A stretch of DNA of 64,000 nt from NCBI RefSeq assembly GCF_011516755.1, contig NZ_WOSY01000009.1:1-64000 (forward strand), in the 5' to 3' direction. The DNA is from Acetobacter conturbans. GTDB lineage: Bacteria; Pseudomonadota; Alphaproteobacteria; Acetobacterales; Acetobacteraceae. Below are positions 36,055 to 45,998 of this stretch, piece after piece. The position numbers and the translations under genes are program-made. Numbering within the stretch: the first letter of the stretch is position 1; each line of letters starts with the position of its first letter. The notes beneath the pieces are model-generated. The model ran no database searches. It saw only the letters and a program-made list of their open reading frames with translations, and was not told the origin of the DNA.

Positions 36055-36502
36055 GACGACACCTTGAATACAAGTCAGGCGCTATGCCGCTGCCATCCAT
36101 CATCAGGGCGAACGGCACTCACGAAAACAGATTTCACCGTTTGACCGATGAATGTTACAATTAAGTTTCATGTTTGTTGCAAATTGATTTTTGATTATGA
36201 CTACATAATCTTTGGCAACATACGAAATATGCGCGTGAATTGGCGAATATACGAAAAACTATATTGGCCATTTCCGTGATGGCCTAATTAAGATTGAGAA
36301 TTAATCCGCATTGCGCCGTCATTTCTTCGGTCTGAGATCAGAAGCCCCGCGCCCCGGCAATGAAATGCTACCATTATCTTCTAACGTTTACGCGAGCAGG
36401 CATCCAGAGGCCGCACCGAAGCCGCGGGAATGCCTCCTTCCCTCCCCGAAAACAGCGTCGGATGTCACAGGCACCCACGGCAGCCAAAGCCGGGCAACGC
36501 CC
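36055..36502. other. AT-rich intergenic region with promoter-like sequence
   Basis: 448 bp between the ASST-like gene and the DUF4105 gene. The middle (36160-36300) is very AT-rich and should contain the leftward promoter of the ASST unit. An inverted repeat GGCCAT/ATGGCC with a seven-base spacer lies at 36266-36284. No coding frame or RNA gene is evident. Confidence 0.5.
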
Positions 36503-37477
36503 CTATTCCTGCGGAATCCCCTGACGGATTTCCCACGAATAAGCCGCATCCGGCTGCGCGCCTGCCGGTCTGTGGATACGGCTCATCTCTTTCAACCGGG
36601 GGAAATCATATTTCCGGTCCAGAAAGCCGAGGTCATAGGCAAGAGAAGCAGTGTAGCCGCTCAACAGTACCCGCCAGTCGAGACGGTAGCGCCAGCGCGC
36701 CTGAGCCCGTTGCAGGATGCCGGTGGTGCAGTTGTCCGTCAGCGTGTTGTACCATTGGGGCGTCGTGTTCAGACCGTGAATTTCGGAAAGATAACTGAGG
36801 AACAGGCGCCGGGCCGTCTCAGGCGAAAGTGTGAGACGATAGAGATAGACGCGCTCCTTCCGCACATCGGTCCGCACGCCGATCAGGTCCCGCTCGTCCG
36901 CAGTGACGTAGAACAGTTCGTAATGATGGAAGAATCCGGCAATCGTGGAATAGGAAAACCGCTTCTGTCGCCGTGTTTCGATTGAAATCGCCAGATGACG
37001 ACCATCATTGAAAGCAAACGAAAGAAACACATGGGCAATGGCCTCGCCTGCCCAGTAGGAGGTGACGAGATCGACGCCGGAGAGAGCGTCCAGATCGTAA
37101 TCGGCGTCGTAATAGGCCGGGGTGTAATCGTTCTCCGTCCTGTAAGTGAAGTTCCGGACATGCCGGAGGTGCGCGACAGACCCCGCGATCACCGCATCGG
37201 CAGGAACAGCATATTCCCCGGCCCACTCCCGGTCATTGCGCGGTGGATCTGTGAGATACCACCCCCAGAAAGCCAGCAGTAGCCCGGAACACCCCACACG
37301 GCGGATCGTCTTCCCTCTCCACAGCATGCAGCCGCAAAATGTCAGCGGAAACAGAACAGTCAGCCCAAGACGGACCCAGTCGGGCTGGAGGGTTGAATAA
37401 AAGAAGGCCGCGCCACCAAACAGCGCCATGAAAAGAGACACGGCACGCAGGAACCACTGCCTCCCTGTGCCAGTCAT
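36503..37477 (-). CDS. DUF4105 membrane protein
   Basis: A protein of 324 aa with N-terminal hydrophobic helices and a large periplasmic DUF4105 domain. The domain shows HVFLSFAFNDGRHLAISIETRR, FYVTADERDLIGVRTDVR and WYNTLTDNCTTGIL, the last being the conserved Asn-Cys-Thr segment of this cysteine-protease-like fold. Function of the family is unsettled. The ATG at 37477 overlaps the stop of the upstream hydrolase gene as ATGA, and AAAGG stands eight bases upstream; the codon at 37483 is a TTG. Confidence 0.82.
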   Translation of the reverse strand: MTGTGRQWFLRAVSLFMALFGGAAFFYSTLQPDWVRLGLTVLFPLTFCGCMLWRGKTIRRVGCSGLLLAFWGWYLTDPPRNDREWAGEYAVPADAVIAGSVAHLRHVRNFTYRTENDYTPAYYDADYDLDALSGVDLVTSYWAGEAIAHVFLSFAFNDGRHLAISIETRRQKRFSYSTIAGFFHHYELFYVTADERDLIGVRTDVRKERVYLYRLTLSPETARRLFLSYLSEIHGLNTTPQWYNTLTDNCTTGILQRAQARWRYRLDWRVLLSGYTASLAYDLGFLDRKYDFPRLKEMSRIHRPAGAQPDAAYSWEIRQGIPQE

Positions 37478-39426
37478 TTCCAAGGCCTTTGGGTGGGCAC
37501 ATACTGACCGCCGATGCGGATGATATTGCGCTTCTCGATGCCGTCCGGCGGCGGGCTGTCACCGGGCACCGGCGTGATCTGCGCAAAAAGAATCCGGCGC
37601 ACTTCGGAAATGGTCACGGCATTGGACTGGGTAGAATGATCCGAATGATGGACGACCAGCTCAGAGTTTACATACGGCACATGCGCGCTCTCATACCGGA
37701 CAATGCCATCCGTCTGATCCGCCAGCGGACCATCGCCCAGAACGGGAATGATGGAGTGCGCCTCCACATCGGGCGCGACCTCGATCGCCGCCAGTGATTT
37801 GATGAAACGGCTCTGCGGCGACATGCCGTATACGCTCCCGACCCGCCAGGGACTCATGTCCAGACGCAGAGCCGCATTGTCGGCGACCAGCTGGTTTGTC
37901 ACATGCGTGACGGTCAGCGGAAACGTCATCATGCGCCCGAGAAAGCGGGAGATGGAAAGCGTGGCGAGAAAACTGCCGTGCTGGGGTGTGGAAATGAACA
38001 CCACGTTCCTGATTTCCGGCATGGGAGCTGGAAAAAGCGCTTCCCTGAGCAGATCGCGGGTTGGAGCGGACAAGGAAAGCTGGTCCAGAGGCGTGGAAAT
38101 GATGCCATTCCACAGACGGTCTCCGGCATTGATCACCAGCATCTTGGCCAGAAGACCGCCCTGACTGTGCCCCACCACCGTGATGTGCCCGAGGGCCGGG
38201 TCGGCCGCTACGCCGCCCAGATTGCTGATGGCCTCCGTCAGAGACTCACGGAGCTGCATGGCGGAATAGGGGATGGGATTCCCCGTTCCGTAGGAAAAGA
38301 CCCAGAACTCGAAATGGCGACGGATTTCGGAGTCCGACAGCAGGTCATTGATCATGTTGGCCCAGCGGGCCGGGCTGGAGGCGGTGCCATGCACCAGCAC
38401 GACAGGCATCCGACCCGGCTTATGGGGCTCGATGGCGGCAAGCTGAAGCCGCCTGTGATTGTCAAAATAGCTGCCGTTCAGGAAGTCCGTATATTCGGCG
38501 GCCCAGTCTATGGAGTCACTGAGGCTGATCGAACGGGCGACGGTCGGATCATATTGCAGAGGCACCCGGTCGCCATCTTCGGTGAGCGAGGCAGCGTTGT
38601 CGTTGGCCGTCAGCACGAGGTGCCCGGAAATATGGTCGGACAGAACCTGCTCGCGGGAATGGGGAATTTCCATGAACAGATCGACCGGCACGCGCACCTT
38701 GTCGGTCACCTGAAAGGACTGGACCTCCCCCGCATTCATTTTCGGCACCGCTGCCAGCGGCTCGCCCAGACCCGCCTGCGTGTAGATATTGTTCAGGCCT
38801 TTGACATCCAGCCGGGCAGTCGGGCGGAAATCCGTCAGCGTGTGACCGTGCCAGTTGAGGTCGGCAGGCCGGGCGGTCAGTTCCAGCGTGCCTATGGGCA
38901 GCGTCCAGTTCTGGGACTCCACATGCGCCGGCGTGCCGAAAGCTTCCGTGAGCGACAGCATGTACATGTCGCAGGCCTGACGGAAGCGTTCGTCATAGGG
39001 GCTGGGCCGTTCGTCCGGCGAGGCATCGGGGGCGAGATAGGCATAGGCGTAGAGCGCCGCCATCATGAAGCGGGCGCGGTCATGCTGCTGGCGGGCGACC
39101 AGATAATCCAGTTCCGCCAGAGCAAAGAGCTGGGAGAAGAAATCCGGCGCATAAAAGCCGGTCTGGGTGGCTATGCGGAGCGAGGCGATCGCTTTTTCGG
39201 GATGGCTTTTCCACTCCGCCAGAAGATTCTGGCGTTGCAGAACCGTGCGTGTCGAGGTGCTGAGACGATCATAGCCCAGCGCCGTGACGTTCCGCTCATG
39301 GTAGGCGTCGATCAGACTGAGACGCTGGATCGAGACCGGGGAGCAGGCGGAAAGCACTGTCAGAACCGTCGCGACAACAAGGCCCTGACCCAATCCTCGC
39401 CGGACTGTCCGTCTGGTCTTCCCCAT
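37474..39426 (-). CDS. Alpha/beta-hydrolase lipoprotein (lipase/esterase-like)
   Basis: A 650-aa lipoprotein. The start MGKTRRTVRR is followed by a hydrophobic helix and the lipobox LSAC, so it should be membrane-anchored outside the cytoplasm. A helical N-terminal region (about 40-190) precedes the hydrolase domain with VVLVHGTASSPARWANM, the nucleophile elbow VVGHSQGG and a C-terminal VVHHSDHSTQS that supplies the histidine. Substrate unknown; it may be an esterase for lipids or polyester. The ATG at 39426 is chosen because the lipoprotein signal follows. It is coupled to the DUF4105 gene by an ATGA overlap. Confidence 0.8.
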   Translation of the reverse strand: MGKTRRTVRRGLGQGLVVATVLTVLSACSPVSIQRLSLIDAYHERNVTALGYDRLSTSTRTVLQRQNLLAEWKSHPEKAIASLRIATQTGFYAPDFFSQLFALAELDYLVARQQHDRARFMMAALYAYAYLAPDASPDERPSPYDERFRQACDMYMLSLTEAFGTPAHVESQNWTLPIGTLELTARPADLNWHGHTLTDFRPTARLDVKGLNNIYTQAGLGEPLAAVPKMNAGEVQSFQVTDKVRVPVDLFMEIPHSREQVLSDHISGHLVLTANDNAASLTEDGDRVPLQYDPTVARSISLSDSIDWAAEYTDFLNGSYFDNHRRLQLAAIEPHKPGRMPVVLVHGTASSPARWANMINDLLSDSEIRRHFEFWVFSYGTGNPIPYSAMQLRESLTEAISNLGGVAADPALGHITVVGHSQGGLLAKMLVINAGDRLWNGIISTPLDQLSLSAPTRDLLREALFPAPMPEIRNVVFISTPQHGSFLATLSISRFLGRMMTFPLTVTHVTNQLVADNAALRLDMSPWRVGSVYGMSPQSRFIKSLAAIEVAPDVEAHSIIPVLGDGPLADQTDGIVRYESAHVPYVNSELVVHHSDHSTQSNAVTISEVRRILFAQITPVPGDSPPPDGIEKRNIIRIGGQYVPTQRPWK

Positions 39427-39570
39427 GAAAAACACCGCCCCTTCGCTGTCACGGGCACACCCTATCCCCCCGAGCCCTGACCGCAAGGGGATGTCTGGCA
39501 ACCCGCAGATTCCCCTGAAATCGGTGATCTGTCGGAAAGAAGAACGTTGATCTAACTGTCCCAAACAGGA

Positions 39571-39603
39571 AACGCCCTGCCTCCCATCGGGAAGCAGGGC
39601 GTT
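39571..39603 (-). terminator. Terminator of ppa
   Basis: Hairpin with a 10-bp outer stem (AACGCCCTGC/GCAGGGCGTT) and an inner CTCCC/GGGA(A)G part. Read on the minus strand it follows the ppa stop and runs into TTTCCTGTTT. Confidence 0.8.
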
Positions 39604-39628
39604 CAGACAACCTGTAACGTGAAGAAAA

Positions 39629-40153
39629 TTACTTCTTCGCGGCCTCAAGGGAAGCCTTGATGATCTCACCGGCGCGGGCCTTGTCGCCCCAGCCGGTGAC
39701 CTTCACCCACTTGCCCTTTTCAAGGTCTTTGTAGCGCGTGAAGAAGTGCTCGATTTCCTGGAGCAGGATTTCGGGCAGATCCTCGATCTTCTCGACCTTG
39801 GAGAACTGCGGATGGATCTTGTCGTGTGGCACGCACAGGATCTTCTCGTCCTGTCCGGCTTCATCTTCCATCAGCAGCACGCCGATCGGACGGGCGCGGA
39901 TCACGCAACCCGGCACGACATTGCGCGGCGTCAGAACCATGGCGTCGGCCGGGTCGCCATCGGCGGCCAGCGTGTTGGGGATGAAGCCATAGGCTGCCGG
40001 ATAGGCCATCGGCGTGAAAAGGAAGCGATCGACGAACAGCGCGCCGCTCTCCTTGTCGATCTCATACTTGACGGAAGACCCCTGCGGGATCTCGATCACG
40101 ACGTTGATGTCGTTCGGCACGTCCTTGCCGGGGGAAAGTTTGGAGACGTCCAT
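39629..40153 (-). CDS. ppa: Inorganic pyrophosphatase
   Basis: A family I soluble pyrophosphatase of 174 aa, the usual bacterial length. It hydrolyses pyrophosphate to drive biosynthesis. Motifs: [35 protein letters not shown] and the metal-binding [10 protein letters not shown]. The ATG is at 40153. It ends in a strong hairpin and is divergent from the tRNA gene. Confidence 0.96.
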   Translation of the reverse strand: MDVSKLSPGKDVPNDINVVIEIPQGSSVKYEIDKESGALFVDRFLFTPMAYPAAYGFIPNTLAADGDPADAMVLTPRNVVPGCVIRARPIGVLLMEDEAGQDEKILCVPHDKIHPQFSKVEKIEDLPEILLQEIEHFFTRYKDLEKGKWVKVTGWGDKARAGEIIKASLEAAKK

Positions 40154-40286
40154 GCGTCCTGCTCCATCTTGATAAATCGCGCCGGGAGCCTATCCGTGAG
40201 ACGGCCCCTTGCCAAGGTATAGAGAGAGTAATGCAACTCGACCCTTGCAAAAAGGCTTGGGTTGCGCGAATTGATGGGCCGCCTGC

Positions 40287-40360
40287 GCGCCCGTAGCTCA
40301 ATTGGTTAGAGCGGGCCGCTCATAACGGCTTGGTTGCGGGTTCAAGTCCTGCCGGGCGCA
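40287..40360 (+). tRNA. tRNA with CAU anticodon, probably tRNA-Ile2 (lysidine-modified)
   Basis: 74-nt cloverleaf: acceptor GCGCCCG/CGGGCGC, D-arm GCTC/GAGC, anticodon stem GGCCG/CGGCT with loop CTCATAA (anticodon CAT at 40321-40323), variable TGGTT, T-arm GCGGG/CCTGC with TTCAAGT. Discriminator A; CCA is not encoded. The CTCATAA loop and the TTGGTT variable region resemble tRNA-Ile2, whose C34 is changed to lysidine to read AUA, more than elongator tRNA-Met. Initiator tRNA is excluded by the paired first base and the loop. Confidence 0.85.
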
Positions 40361-40458
40361 GGTATCTCCATCGGCGGGGTTACAGGCCCGCCCGGTGTCC
40401 CTACCCCGCAGACCGTCTCCGGTCCGGTCCTTCCATTACTGTCACGGAGTTTCGTCTC

Positions 40459-42138
40459 ATGGCGCCATATCAATATGTCTATGTGATGAAGGACCTGACC
40501 AAGTCCTATCCGGGCGGTCGCGAGGTGTTCAAGGGTATTACCCTGTCCTTCATGCCGGGCGCCAAGATCGGTGTTCTCGGCGTCAACGGCGCCGGTAAAT
40601 CGACCCTGCTCAAGATCATGGCGGGGATCGACAAGGAATATGGTGGCGAGGCCTGGGGAGCCGAAGGCGTAAAGGTCGGCTACCTTGAGCAGGAGCCGAA
40701 ACTCGACCCGAAACTGACGGTCGGTGAGAATGCCGCCCTCGGTTTTGGCGACCTGAAGAAGGCCGTGGACCGTTTCAACGACATCTCCGCCCGGTTCGCC
40801 GAGCCGATGGACGAGGACGAGATGACCACCCTCCTCGCCGAGCAGGCCGATCTTCAGGAAAAGATCGACGCCGGTGATGGCTGGGAACTGGACCGCAAGC
40901 TCGAGATCGCGCTCGACGCGCTGCGCTGCCCGCCCGCCGACAGCCCCGTGGACAAGCTTTCCGGTGGTGAGCGTCGCCGTGTGGCCCTGTGCCGCCTGCT
41001 GCTTGAAAAGCCCGGCCTGCTGCTGCTTGACGAACCGACCAACCATCTCGATGCCGAGAGCGTGGCATGGCTCGAAAAGACGCTGCGCGACTATGAAGGC
41101 ACCGTCATGGTCATCACCCATGACCGTTACTTCCTCGACAACGTGACCAACTGGATTCTCGAAATCGAGCGCGGTCGCGGCTATCCGTTCGAAGGCAACT
41201 ATTCCTCCTGGCTGACGCAGAAGCGCAAGCGTCTGGCACAGGAAGAAAAGGAAGAAAGCGGTCGCCAGCGTGCTCTTGCGGCCGAGCAGGAATGGATCAG
41301 TTCCAGCCCGAAGGCCCGTCAGGCCAAGAGCAAGGCCCGTATCACCAAGTACGAAGAGCTGCTGGCCAAGAGCAACGAGAAGGCGAATGGCACGGCGGAT
41401 ATCGTCATCACCCCCGGCCCGCGTCTGGGCAACGTGGTGATCGATGCCGAGGATCTGACCAAAGGCTTCGGCGACCATCTGCTGATCGACAAGCTGAATC
41501 TCAAGCTGCCCCCGGGCGGGATCGTCGGTGTGATCGGGCCGAACGGCGCGGGTAAGTCCACGCTGTTCAAGATGATCACCGGGCAGGAGCAGCCGGATAG
41601 CGGCAAGCTGATCGTCGGCGACACCGTGAAGCTTGGCTATGTCGATCAGTCCCGCGACAGCCTTGATGACAACAAGAACGTCTGGGAAGAAATTTCCGGC
41701 GGCACGGACGTCATCTATCTCGGCAAGCGTGCCGTTCCGTCCCGGGCCTATGTCGGTGCGTTCAACTTCAAGGGCGCTGACCAGCAGAAGAAGGTCGGCA
41801 TCCTTTCCGGTGGTGAGCGTAACCGCGTCCATCTTGCGAAGATGCTTCGCAAGGAAAGCAACGTCATCCTGCTCGATGAGCCGACCAACGATCTCGACGT
41901 CGATACGCTGCGCGCGCTGGAAGATGCGCTCGCCGAGTATCCCGGTTGCGCCGTGATCATCTCCCATGATCGCTGGTTCCTCGACCGTCTTGCCACGCAT
42001 ATCCTCGCCTTCGAAGGGGACAGCCATGTCGAATGGTTCGAGGGGAACTTCCAGGCTTACGAAGAAGACAAGAAGCGCCGTCTGGGCGACGCTTCCGTCG
42101 AGCCGAGCCGCATCAAATATCGCCCACTGGCGCGCTGA
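40459..42138 (+). CDS. ettA: Energy-dependent translational throttle protein EttA (ABC-F)
   Basis: An ABC-F ATPase of 559 aa with two nucleotide-binding domains and no membrane part. Domain 1 has GVNGAGKST, the signature [14 protein letters not shown] and [11 protein letters not shown]; domain 2 has [20 protein letters not shown] and [11 protein letters not shown]. The PtIM linker and the EttA-type arm ([20 protein letters not shown] region) are present. It binds the ribosomal E site and gates entry into elongation by ADP/ATP ratio. The ATG at 40459 follows GGAG; it begins 98 bp after the tRNA. Confidence 0.95.
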   Translation: MAPYQYVYVMKDLTKSYPGGREVFKGITLSFMPGAKIGVLGVNGAGKSTLLKIMAGIDKEYGGEAWGAEGVKVGYLEQEPKLDPKLTVGENAALGFGDLKKAVDRFNDISARFAEPMDEDEMTTLLAEQADLQEKIDAGDGWELDRKLEIALDALRCPPADSPVDKLSGGERRRVALCRLLLEKPGLLLLDEPTNHLDAESVAWLEKTLRDYEGTVMVITHDRYFLDNVTNWILEIERGRGYPFEGNYSSWLTQKRKRLAQEEKEESGRQRALAAEQEWISSSPKARQAKSKARITKYEELLAKSNEKANGTADIVITPGPRLGNVVIDAEDLTKGFGDHLLIDKLNLKLPPGGIVGVIGPNGAGKSTLFKMITGQEQPDSGKLIVGDTVKLGYVDQSRDSLDDNKNVWEEISGGTDVIYLGKRAVPSRAYVGAFNFKGADQQKKVGILSGGERNRVHLAKMLRKESNVILLDEPTNDLDVDTLRALEDALAEYPGCAVIISHDRWFLDRLATHILAFEGDSHVEWFEGNFQAYEEDKKRRLGDASVEPSRIKYRPLAR

Positions 42139-42146
42139 TTCCTGCC

Positions 42147-42177
42147 GTTCCGGGTGCGCGCCTCGCTTACCCGGAAC
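42147..42177 (+). terminator. Hairpin after ettA
   Basis: Nine-base inverted repeat GTTCCGGGT/ACCCGGAAC with a 13-base loop, just downstream of the ettA stop. No T run follows, so it may act as an mRNA 3' stabiliser or a weak terminator. Confidence 0.5.
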
Positions 42178-42224
42178 AGGCTTGTTGACGGGCTGTCCGG
42201 TTTCGGACCCTAAATAGCCCGCTC

Positions 42225-42770
42225 ATGAGTCTCCACATCCTCCGTACAGCCCGTCTCACGCTGACACCCGTTTCATGGCGTGACATGAACGACATCGCCC
42301 ACCTCAAGGCTGATGGTGGTGCGTTCGCCATGATGCTGGGCGGTGTGCGCAACCGCCAGCAGGCGGAAGCGGAGATGGTGTCCGACATCACCTTCTGGGC
42401 AAAACACGGCACCGGCATGTTCGCCATCCGTGAGAATGGTCGGCTGATCGGCGTCACGGGCGTGCATGAACGCCCGGACGGACGCGGCGTGGCGCTGCGG
42501 TTCGCCATTTATCCGTGGGCATCGGGCCGGGGGCTCGCCCGGGAGGCAGCGGCGGCGGCCTTGCGCCATGCTCACGCGGCGGGGTTCCGACGTGTGGTGG
42601 CAGTGGCGCGCGACACCAACATCGCCTCCCGCAAGGTGCTCGGCGGCATCGGCATGCGAGTGTGCGAGCAGTTCATGCGAAGCGGCAACAACATGCTGGT
42701 GTTCGAGAGTGTGGCGGCCACCGATACAGCAAACTCCCCTGACAGCCGAAAAGATACGCAGTTTCTTTGA
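42225..42770 (+). CDS. GNAT-family N-acetyltransferase (RimJ/RimL-like)
   Basis: A 181-aa GNAT enzyme beginning LRTARLTLTPVSWRDMNDIA, the opening of the RimJ/RimL-type acetyltransferases. The acetyl-CoA region reads WASGRGLAREAAAAALRHA, followed by VVAVARDTNIASRKVLGGIGM. Such enzymes acetylate N-termini of ribosomal proteins, amino acids or antibiotics. Substrate unknown. It follows ettA by 86 bp with the hairpin between. Confidence 0.85.
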   Translation: MSLHILRTARLTLTPVSWRDMNDIAHLKADGGAFAMMLGGVRNRQQAEAEMVSDITFWAKHGTGMFAIRENGRLIGVTGVHERPDGRGVALRFAIYPWASGRGLAREAAAAALRHAHAAGFRRVVAVARDTNIASRKVLGGIGMRVCEQFMRSGNNMLVFESVAATDTANSPDSRKDTQFL

Positions 42771-42979
42771 GTGCGGCTCTGTTCGAAGGATACCGGGATA
42801 GTGTGGTCCGGGAGCAGCGCTGAGTTTTAACCGCTGACGATTTCTGCGTGAGTTTCAATAAAACAGAGTCCAGAGGCAGTCGCCCTTTTCAGGGGGCTCG
42901 CGAAAGGTCGCTCTCTGTTTGCCAGCCATTCCAGCGTGTTGCGCTATGCTGTTGGTTTCCCTCCTCCCCAGCGCCCCCC

Positions 42980-45166
42980 TCACCAGCGATAGGAGAGCGT
43001 CACAAACGCGCTGCGGCCGGGCGCCCACGCACAGGCGACCGACCGCGTGCATATCGCGACATAACGACGGTTGGTTATATTGCTGCCATTGAACTGGACA
43101 TCGAACCGACGATAATCCACATGCGCCTGAAGATCCCATACAAGCTGGCTTGGTACGGCGAACGTTTCAGGGAGGGAACCCGCCGTGTTGCCGGTATAAC
43201 GCAGCCCGCCTCCGATCCCTGTCGTCCATGCCTCGCTCAGCCGGAAATCACGTTTGAGAAACAATGAGGCCATGTGGGAAGGAATCGCCACGGGCCGCTG
43301 ATTGAGCTGCGCCGCGACGGTCGTCTTCGTGATGCGCGGGTCCTGATAGGTGAACGACGCCAGAAAATCGATTTTATAGGGCAGCCGTCCCACTCCTTCC
43401 GCTTCAAAACCACGGGTTTTCTGCTCGCCTGTCTGGATGTCATAGGTGGAATCTGCAGGATCGGTCGTCAGCACGTTCGTTTCGACAAGATCGAAAAAGT
43501 CCGCTGTCAGCATGAAATCTTCGCCCCACGGCGTTCCCGTGGGCGGTTTGTATTTCAGGCCGGCTTCGATCTGTCGTCCTTTCGTGGGCAGAAACGGCGT
43601 GTTCTGGCGTGTCGTGCCGACCTGCGGCTGGAACGACGTGGCGTAGGACACATAGGGCGACACTCCGATGACCGACTTGTAGAGAAGGCCGACACGTCCG
43701 GTAAATGCGTTGTTTTTCTGAGGTGTTCCGACATTGGTCCGGTTGTTCATCGTCAGGCTCTGCGTCAAATCTCCGCGCCCTGACAGCGTAAGATAGAAAC
43801 GGTTCCAGTCGAGCTGTTCCTGGGCATAAATGCCCGTCTGGGTTTCCGTCTCATTGGTGTTGGTAGTGGTCGCGTAGGTCGGCCATGTGATGGTCTGGTA
43901 AACGGGATTATAGAGATCCAGTGACGGAGCGGTTCTCTGACCCCGGCGATTGGCAAGAAAATCGCTTCTGAAATCGATGCCGAACAAAATTTCATGGCGC
44001 ACCGGACCTGTTTTCAGTTTCAGATCAGAGCGCGTATCGAGCGTGACATTGTTGTAGTTAGCCGACTGGAGCAGTGCCTGTCGTGTCAGTGTCCTTTCGT
44101 CAGACGAGAGGGCAACGGCGGTCACGAAGCGATAGTCCAGATCCAGATGGGCGTACCGCATGTTTTGGCTGATCGTCCAGTTCGGCGTCAGATAGCGCGT
44201 AAAATTATAGCCGATAGCGACCTGACGCTTGGAATAGACATCATACTTCGCATCGCTGCTCAGAAAATTACGGGCGATGTAGCCATAGGGGCTGCCAAAC
44301 ACCGTTCCCACTGCTGGCAGGAACTGCGCTGTCGAACCGGCATCGAGCTGCTCGTAGCTGGCCAGAATGGTAAAATCGGTTTTGCTGTCCGGATGCCATC
44401 GCAGGGAGGGCGCGACATAAATTTCGTTATTCTTGATGTTTTTCGCATAAGTATCAGATTTTCTGATGAGACCATTGAAACGCCACAGGAAGGTCTTGCC
44501 GGAATCAATGGCGCCTCCTACATCGACCGCTCCCTGAACCCGGCTGTAGGACCCGGTCTGGAAAGCGACCTGATTCTGCTGGTCTTCTCGCGGGCGTTTA
44601 CTGACTGCATTGATGATGCCCCCAAGCTGCCCCGAACCGTACAAAGCAGAGGACGCGCCACGCAGTACATCCATTTCCTCCAGCCCCCACGGCTCAATGC
44701 TGAAAGATTGGGAACTGGCCGCATCCGGCGTACGAGTTCCGTCGAGATAGATATCCGGAGAAAATCCCCGGATCGTGCCGAAATAACCCCGCGGGTCATC
44801 CTTGGACCCATAATCCGATACACCGGCTGAATATCGAACAGCTTCGGAAATGCTGCGCGAATTGAGCATGGTCATGCGCGCCTGCGTGATAACGGTCAGG
44901 TTCTGGGGTACATCTTCAATGGGGGTGGATGTCTTGGTCGCCGACCGCCCCCCGTTCCCCAGAAGACTGCCCCGGCTTCGTCGCACTTCGATGTGTTCCA
45001 CCGGTCCAGTCTGAACGACCGGAGCTTTCGCCTTTGTCGGATGAGCAGAAGGCGCTGCGTGCAGACGGTGTAAGGGCTTTTCAGCCGTTTCCTCCGCCAG
45101 ACCGGGTGCGCAAGGAAAAGCCAGCAGCGCTATTGCGCAGGGGAAAAGACTGGAACGACCCCGCAT
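42980..45166 (-). CDS. TonB-dependent siderophore receptor
   Basis: An outer-membrane receptor of 728 aa with a signal peptide (FPCAIALLAFPCAPGLAEE), a plug domain (TSTPIEDVPQNLTVITQARM, then EEMDVLRGASSALYGSGQLG) and a 22-strand barrel ending VTLSYRW. The plug follows the ferrichrome/hydroxamate-type receptors. It would bring a ferric siderophore across the outer membrane. A perfect 7-1-7 Fur box lies 44 bp upstream of the ATG, so iron limitation should induce it. No periplasmic or inner-membrane partner is adjacent. Confidence 0.92.
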   Translation of the reverse strand: MRGRSSLFPCAIALLAFPCAPGLAEETAEKPLHRLHAAPSAHPTKAKAPVVQTGPVEHIEVRRSRGSLLGNGGRSATKTSTPIEDVPQNLTVITQARMTMLNSRSISEAVRYSAGVSDYGSKDDPRGYFGTIRGFSPDIYLDGTRTPDAASSQSFSIEPWGLEEMDVLRGASSALYGSGQLGGIINAVSKRPREDQQNQVAFQTGSYSRVQGAVDVGGAIDSGKTFLWRFNGLIRKSDTYAKNIKNNEIYVAPSLRWHPDSKTDFTILASYEQLDAGSTAQFLPAVGTVFGSPYGYIARNFLSSDAKYDVYSKRQVAIGYNFTRYLTPNWTISQNMRYAHLDLDYRFVTAVALSSDERTLTRQALLQSANYNNVTLDTRSDLKLKTGPVRHEILFGIDFRSDFLANRRGQRTAPSLDLYNPVYQTITWPTYATTTNTNETETQTGIYAQEQLDWNRFYLTLSGRGDLTQSLTMNNRTNVGTPQKNNAFTGRVGLLYKSVIGVSPYVSYATSFQPQVGTTRQNTPFLPTKGRQIEAGLKYKPPTGTPWGEDFMLTADFFDLVETNVLTTDPADSTYDIQTGEQKTRGFEAEGVGRLPYKIDFLASFTYQDPRITKTTVAAQLNQRPVAIPSHMASLFLKRDFRLSEAWTTGIGGGLRYTGNTAGSLPETFAVPSQLVWDLQAHVDYRRFDVQFNGSNITNRRYVAICTRSVACAWAPGRSAFVTLSYRW

Positions 45167-45209
45167 TGTTACATGTTCTCCGGGTAAGGGGAGAAATTAT
45201 TATCGTAAG

Positions 45210-45224
45210 TGATAATGATTATCA
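45210..45224. promoter_or_regulatory. Fur box (perfect 7-1-7 palindrome)
   Basis: TGATAATGATTATCA is a perfect 15-bp palindrome with one central base, matching the classical Fur half-site arrangement. It lies 44 bp upstream of the TonB receptor start on its promoter side. Confidence 0.88.
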
Positions 45225-45998
45225 ATAACAAATTATTGCTAGAAAAGCAGCATAACGGGCAGGATGATTTTCCCTATCTATTTGCAAAAAAACATTTGCA
45301 CAGAAAAACATGTGTCCGGTCAGGTTATGAGAGCGACCGCCATACCCGGATCTCGTGTGGTCCGAAAGATTGTCTTAGCGCAACTTCCAGTCCATCCCAT
45401 CAAAAGCAGATGTCAGAGCACGGAGATTGCGGCAGCCCGACGCACGGCACACCCTCTCCACCAGACCCTCCGGAACAGGTGGGCAGCAAGGACACGCACG
45501 ATCACCCGCCTCGTGTGATCTTTGACCTCTTTTGAAAATTCCTTTTCTATACTGGAATATTCCTGTTTTGGCACAGATGAAATATGAGATTGCCGAAATC
45601 AGCCAATCAGGCGCTTAACGGCCTCGCGAAAAGCTAACTGTTGAAGATGAAAAGCAATTTTCAAAAGGACTCTTAGAACCTTTTCGACATTGGGGCACTG
45701 TCCCTGACGCCGCTCTGCTCCAGAATGCACCGGTGTTCAGAAGAGCCAACCGCAGCCGTCCATTGACTGACGTGCCAGCGGGCAGCTTCATCATTCCTGT
45801 CTGATACTTTAAATTTTCCAAAAGCCTTTCAACCTCGGGATCAGCAAGAAGAACCAGACAACACCTACGAGACCACACCAGTCAGAAACATTCCAAGAAG
45901 GGATTGGTTACCACCACCTGCGGCCTTTGTTCGCGGTGACCCGTTTTACTGAAAGCGAACCGAGCGTTTCGTGCCGGGAACGCTATAATCGCCACCTG
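45225..45998. other. Gene-poor stretch between a TonB receptor and a glycosyltransferase
   Basis: About 770 bp with lower GC than the genes around it. Open frames here (for example a leftward frame at 45615-45878) have no recognisable domain, no convincing start site and irregular codon use. It could contain decayed sequence. I see no RNA gene or clear repeat. Confidence 0.45.

Noticed and set aside
36266..36284. Inverted repeat GGCCAT/ATGGCC in the gap before the ASST-like gene
   Set aside because: Short arms and no relation to a defined promoter or terminator; may be chance.
40287..40360. Initiator tRNA-Met
   Set aside because: The acceptor begins with a paired G-C and the anticodon loop and variable region do not fit an initiator.
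40342..42027. Leftward frame of 561 codons opposite ettA
   Set aside because: Antisense shadow of ettA; no domain and it would run across the tRNA end.
45615..45878. Leftward 87-codon open frame in the 45.2-46.0 kb gap
   Set aside because: No domain, no ribosome-binding site and irregular composition; more likely non-coding or decayed sequence.
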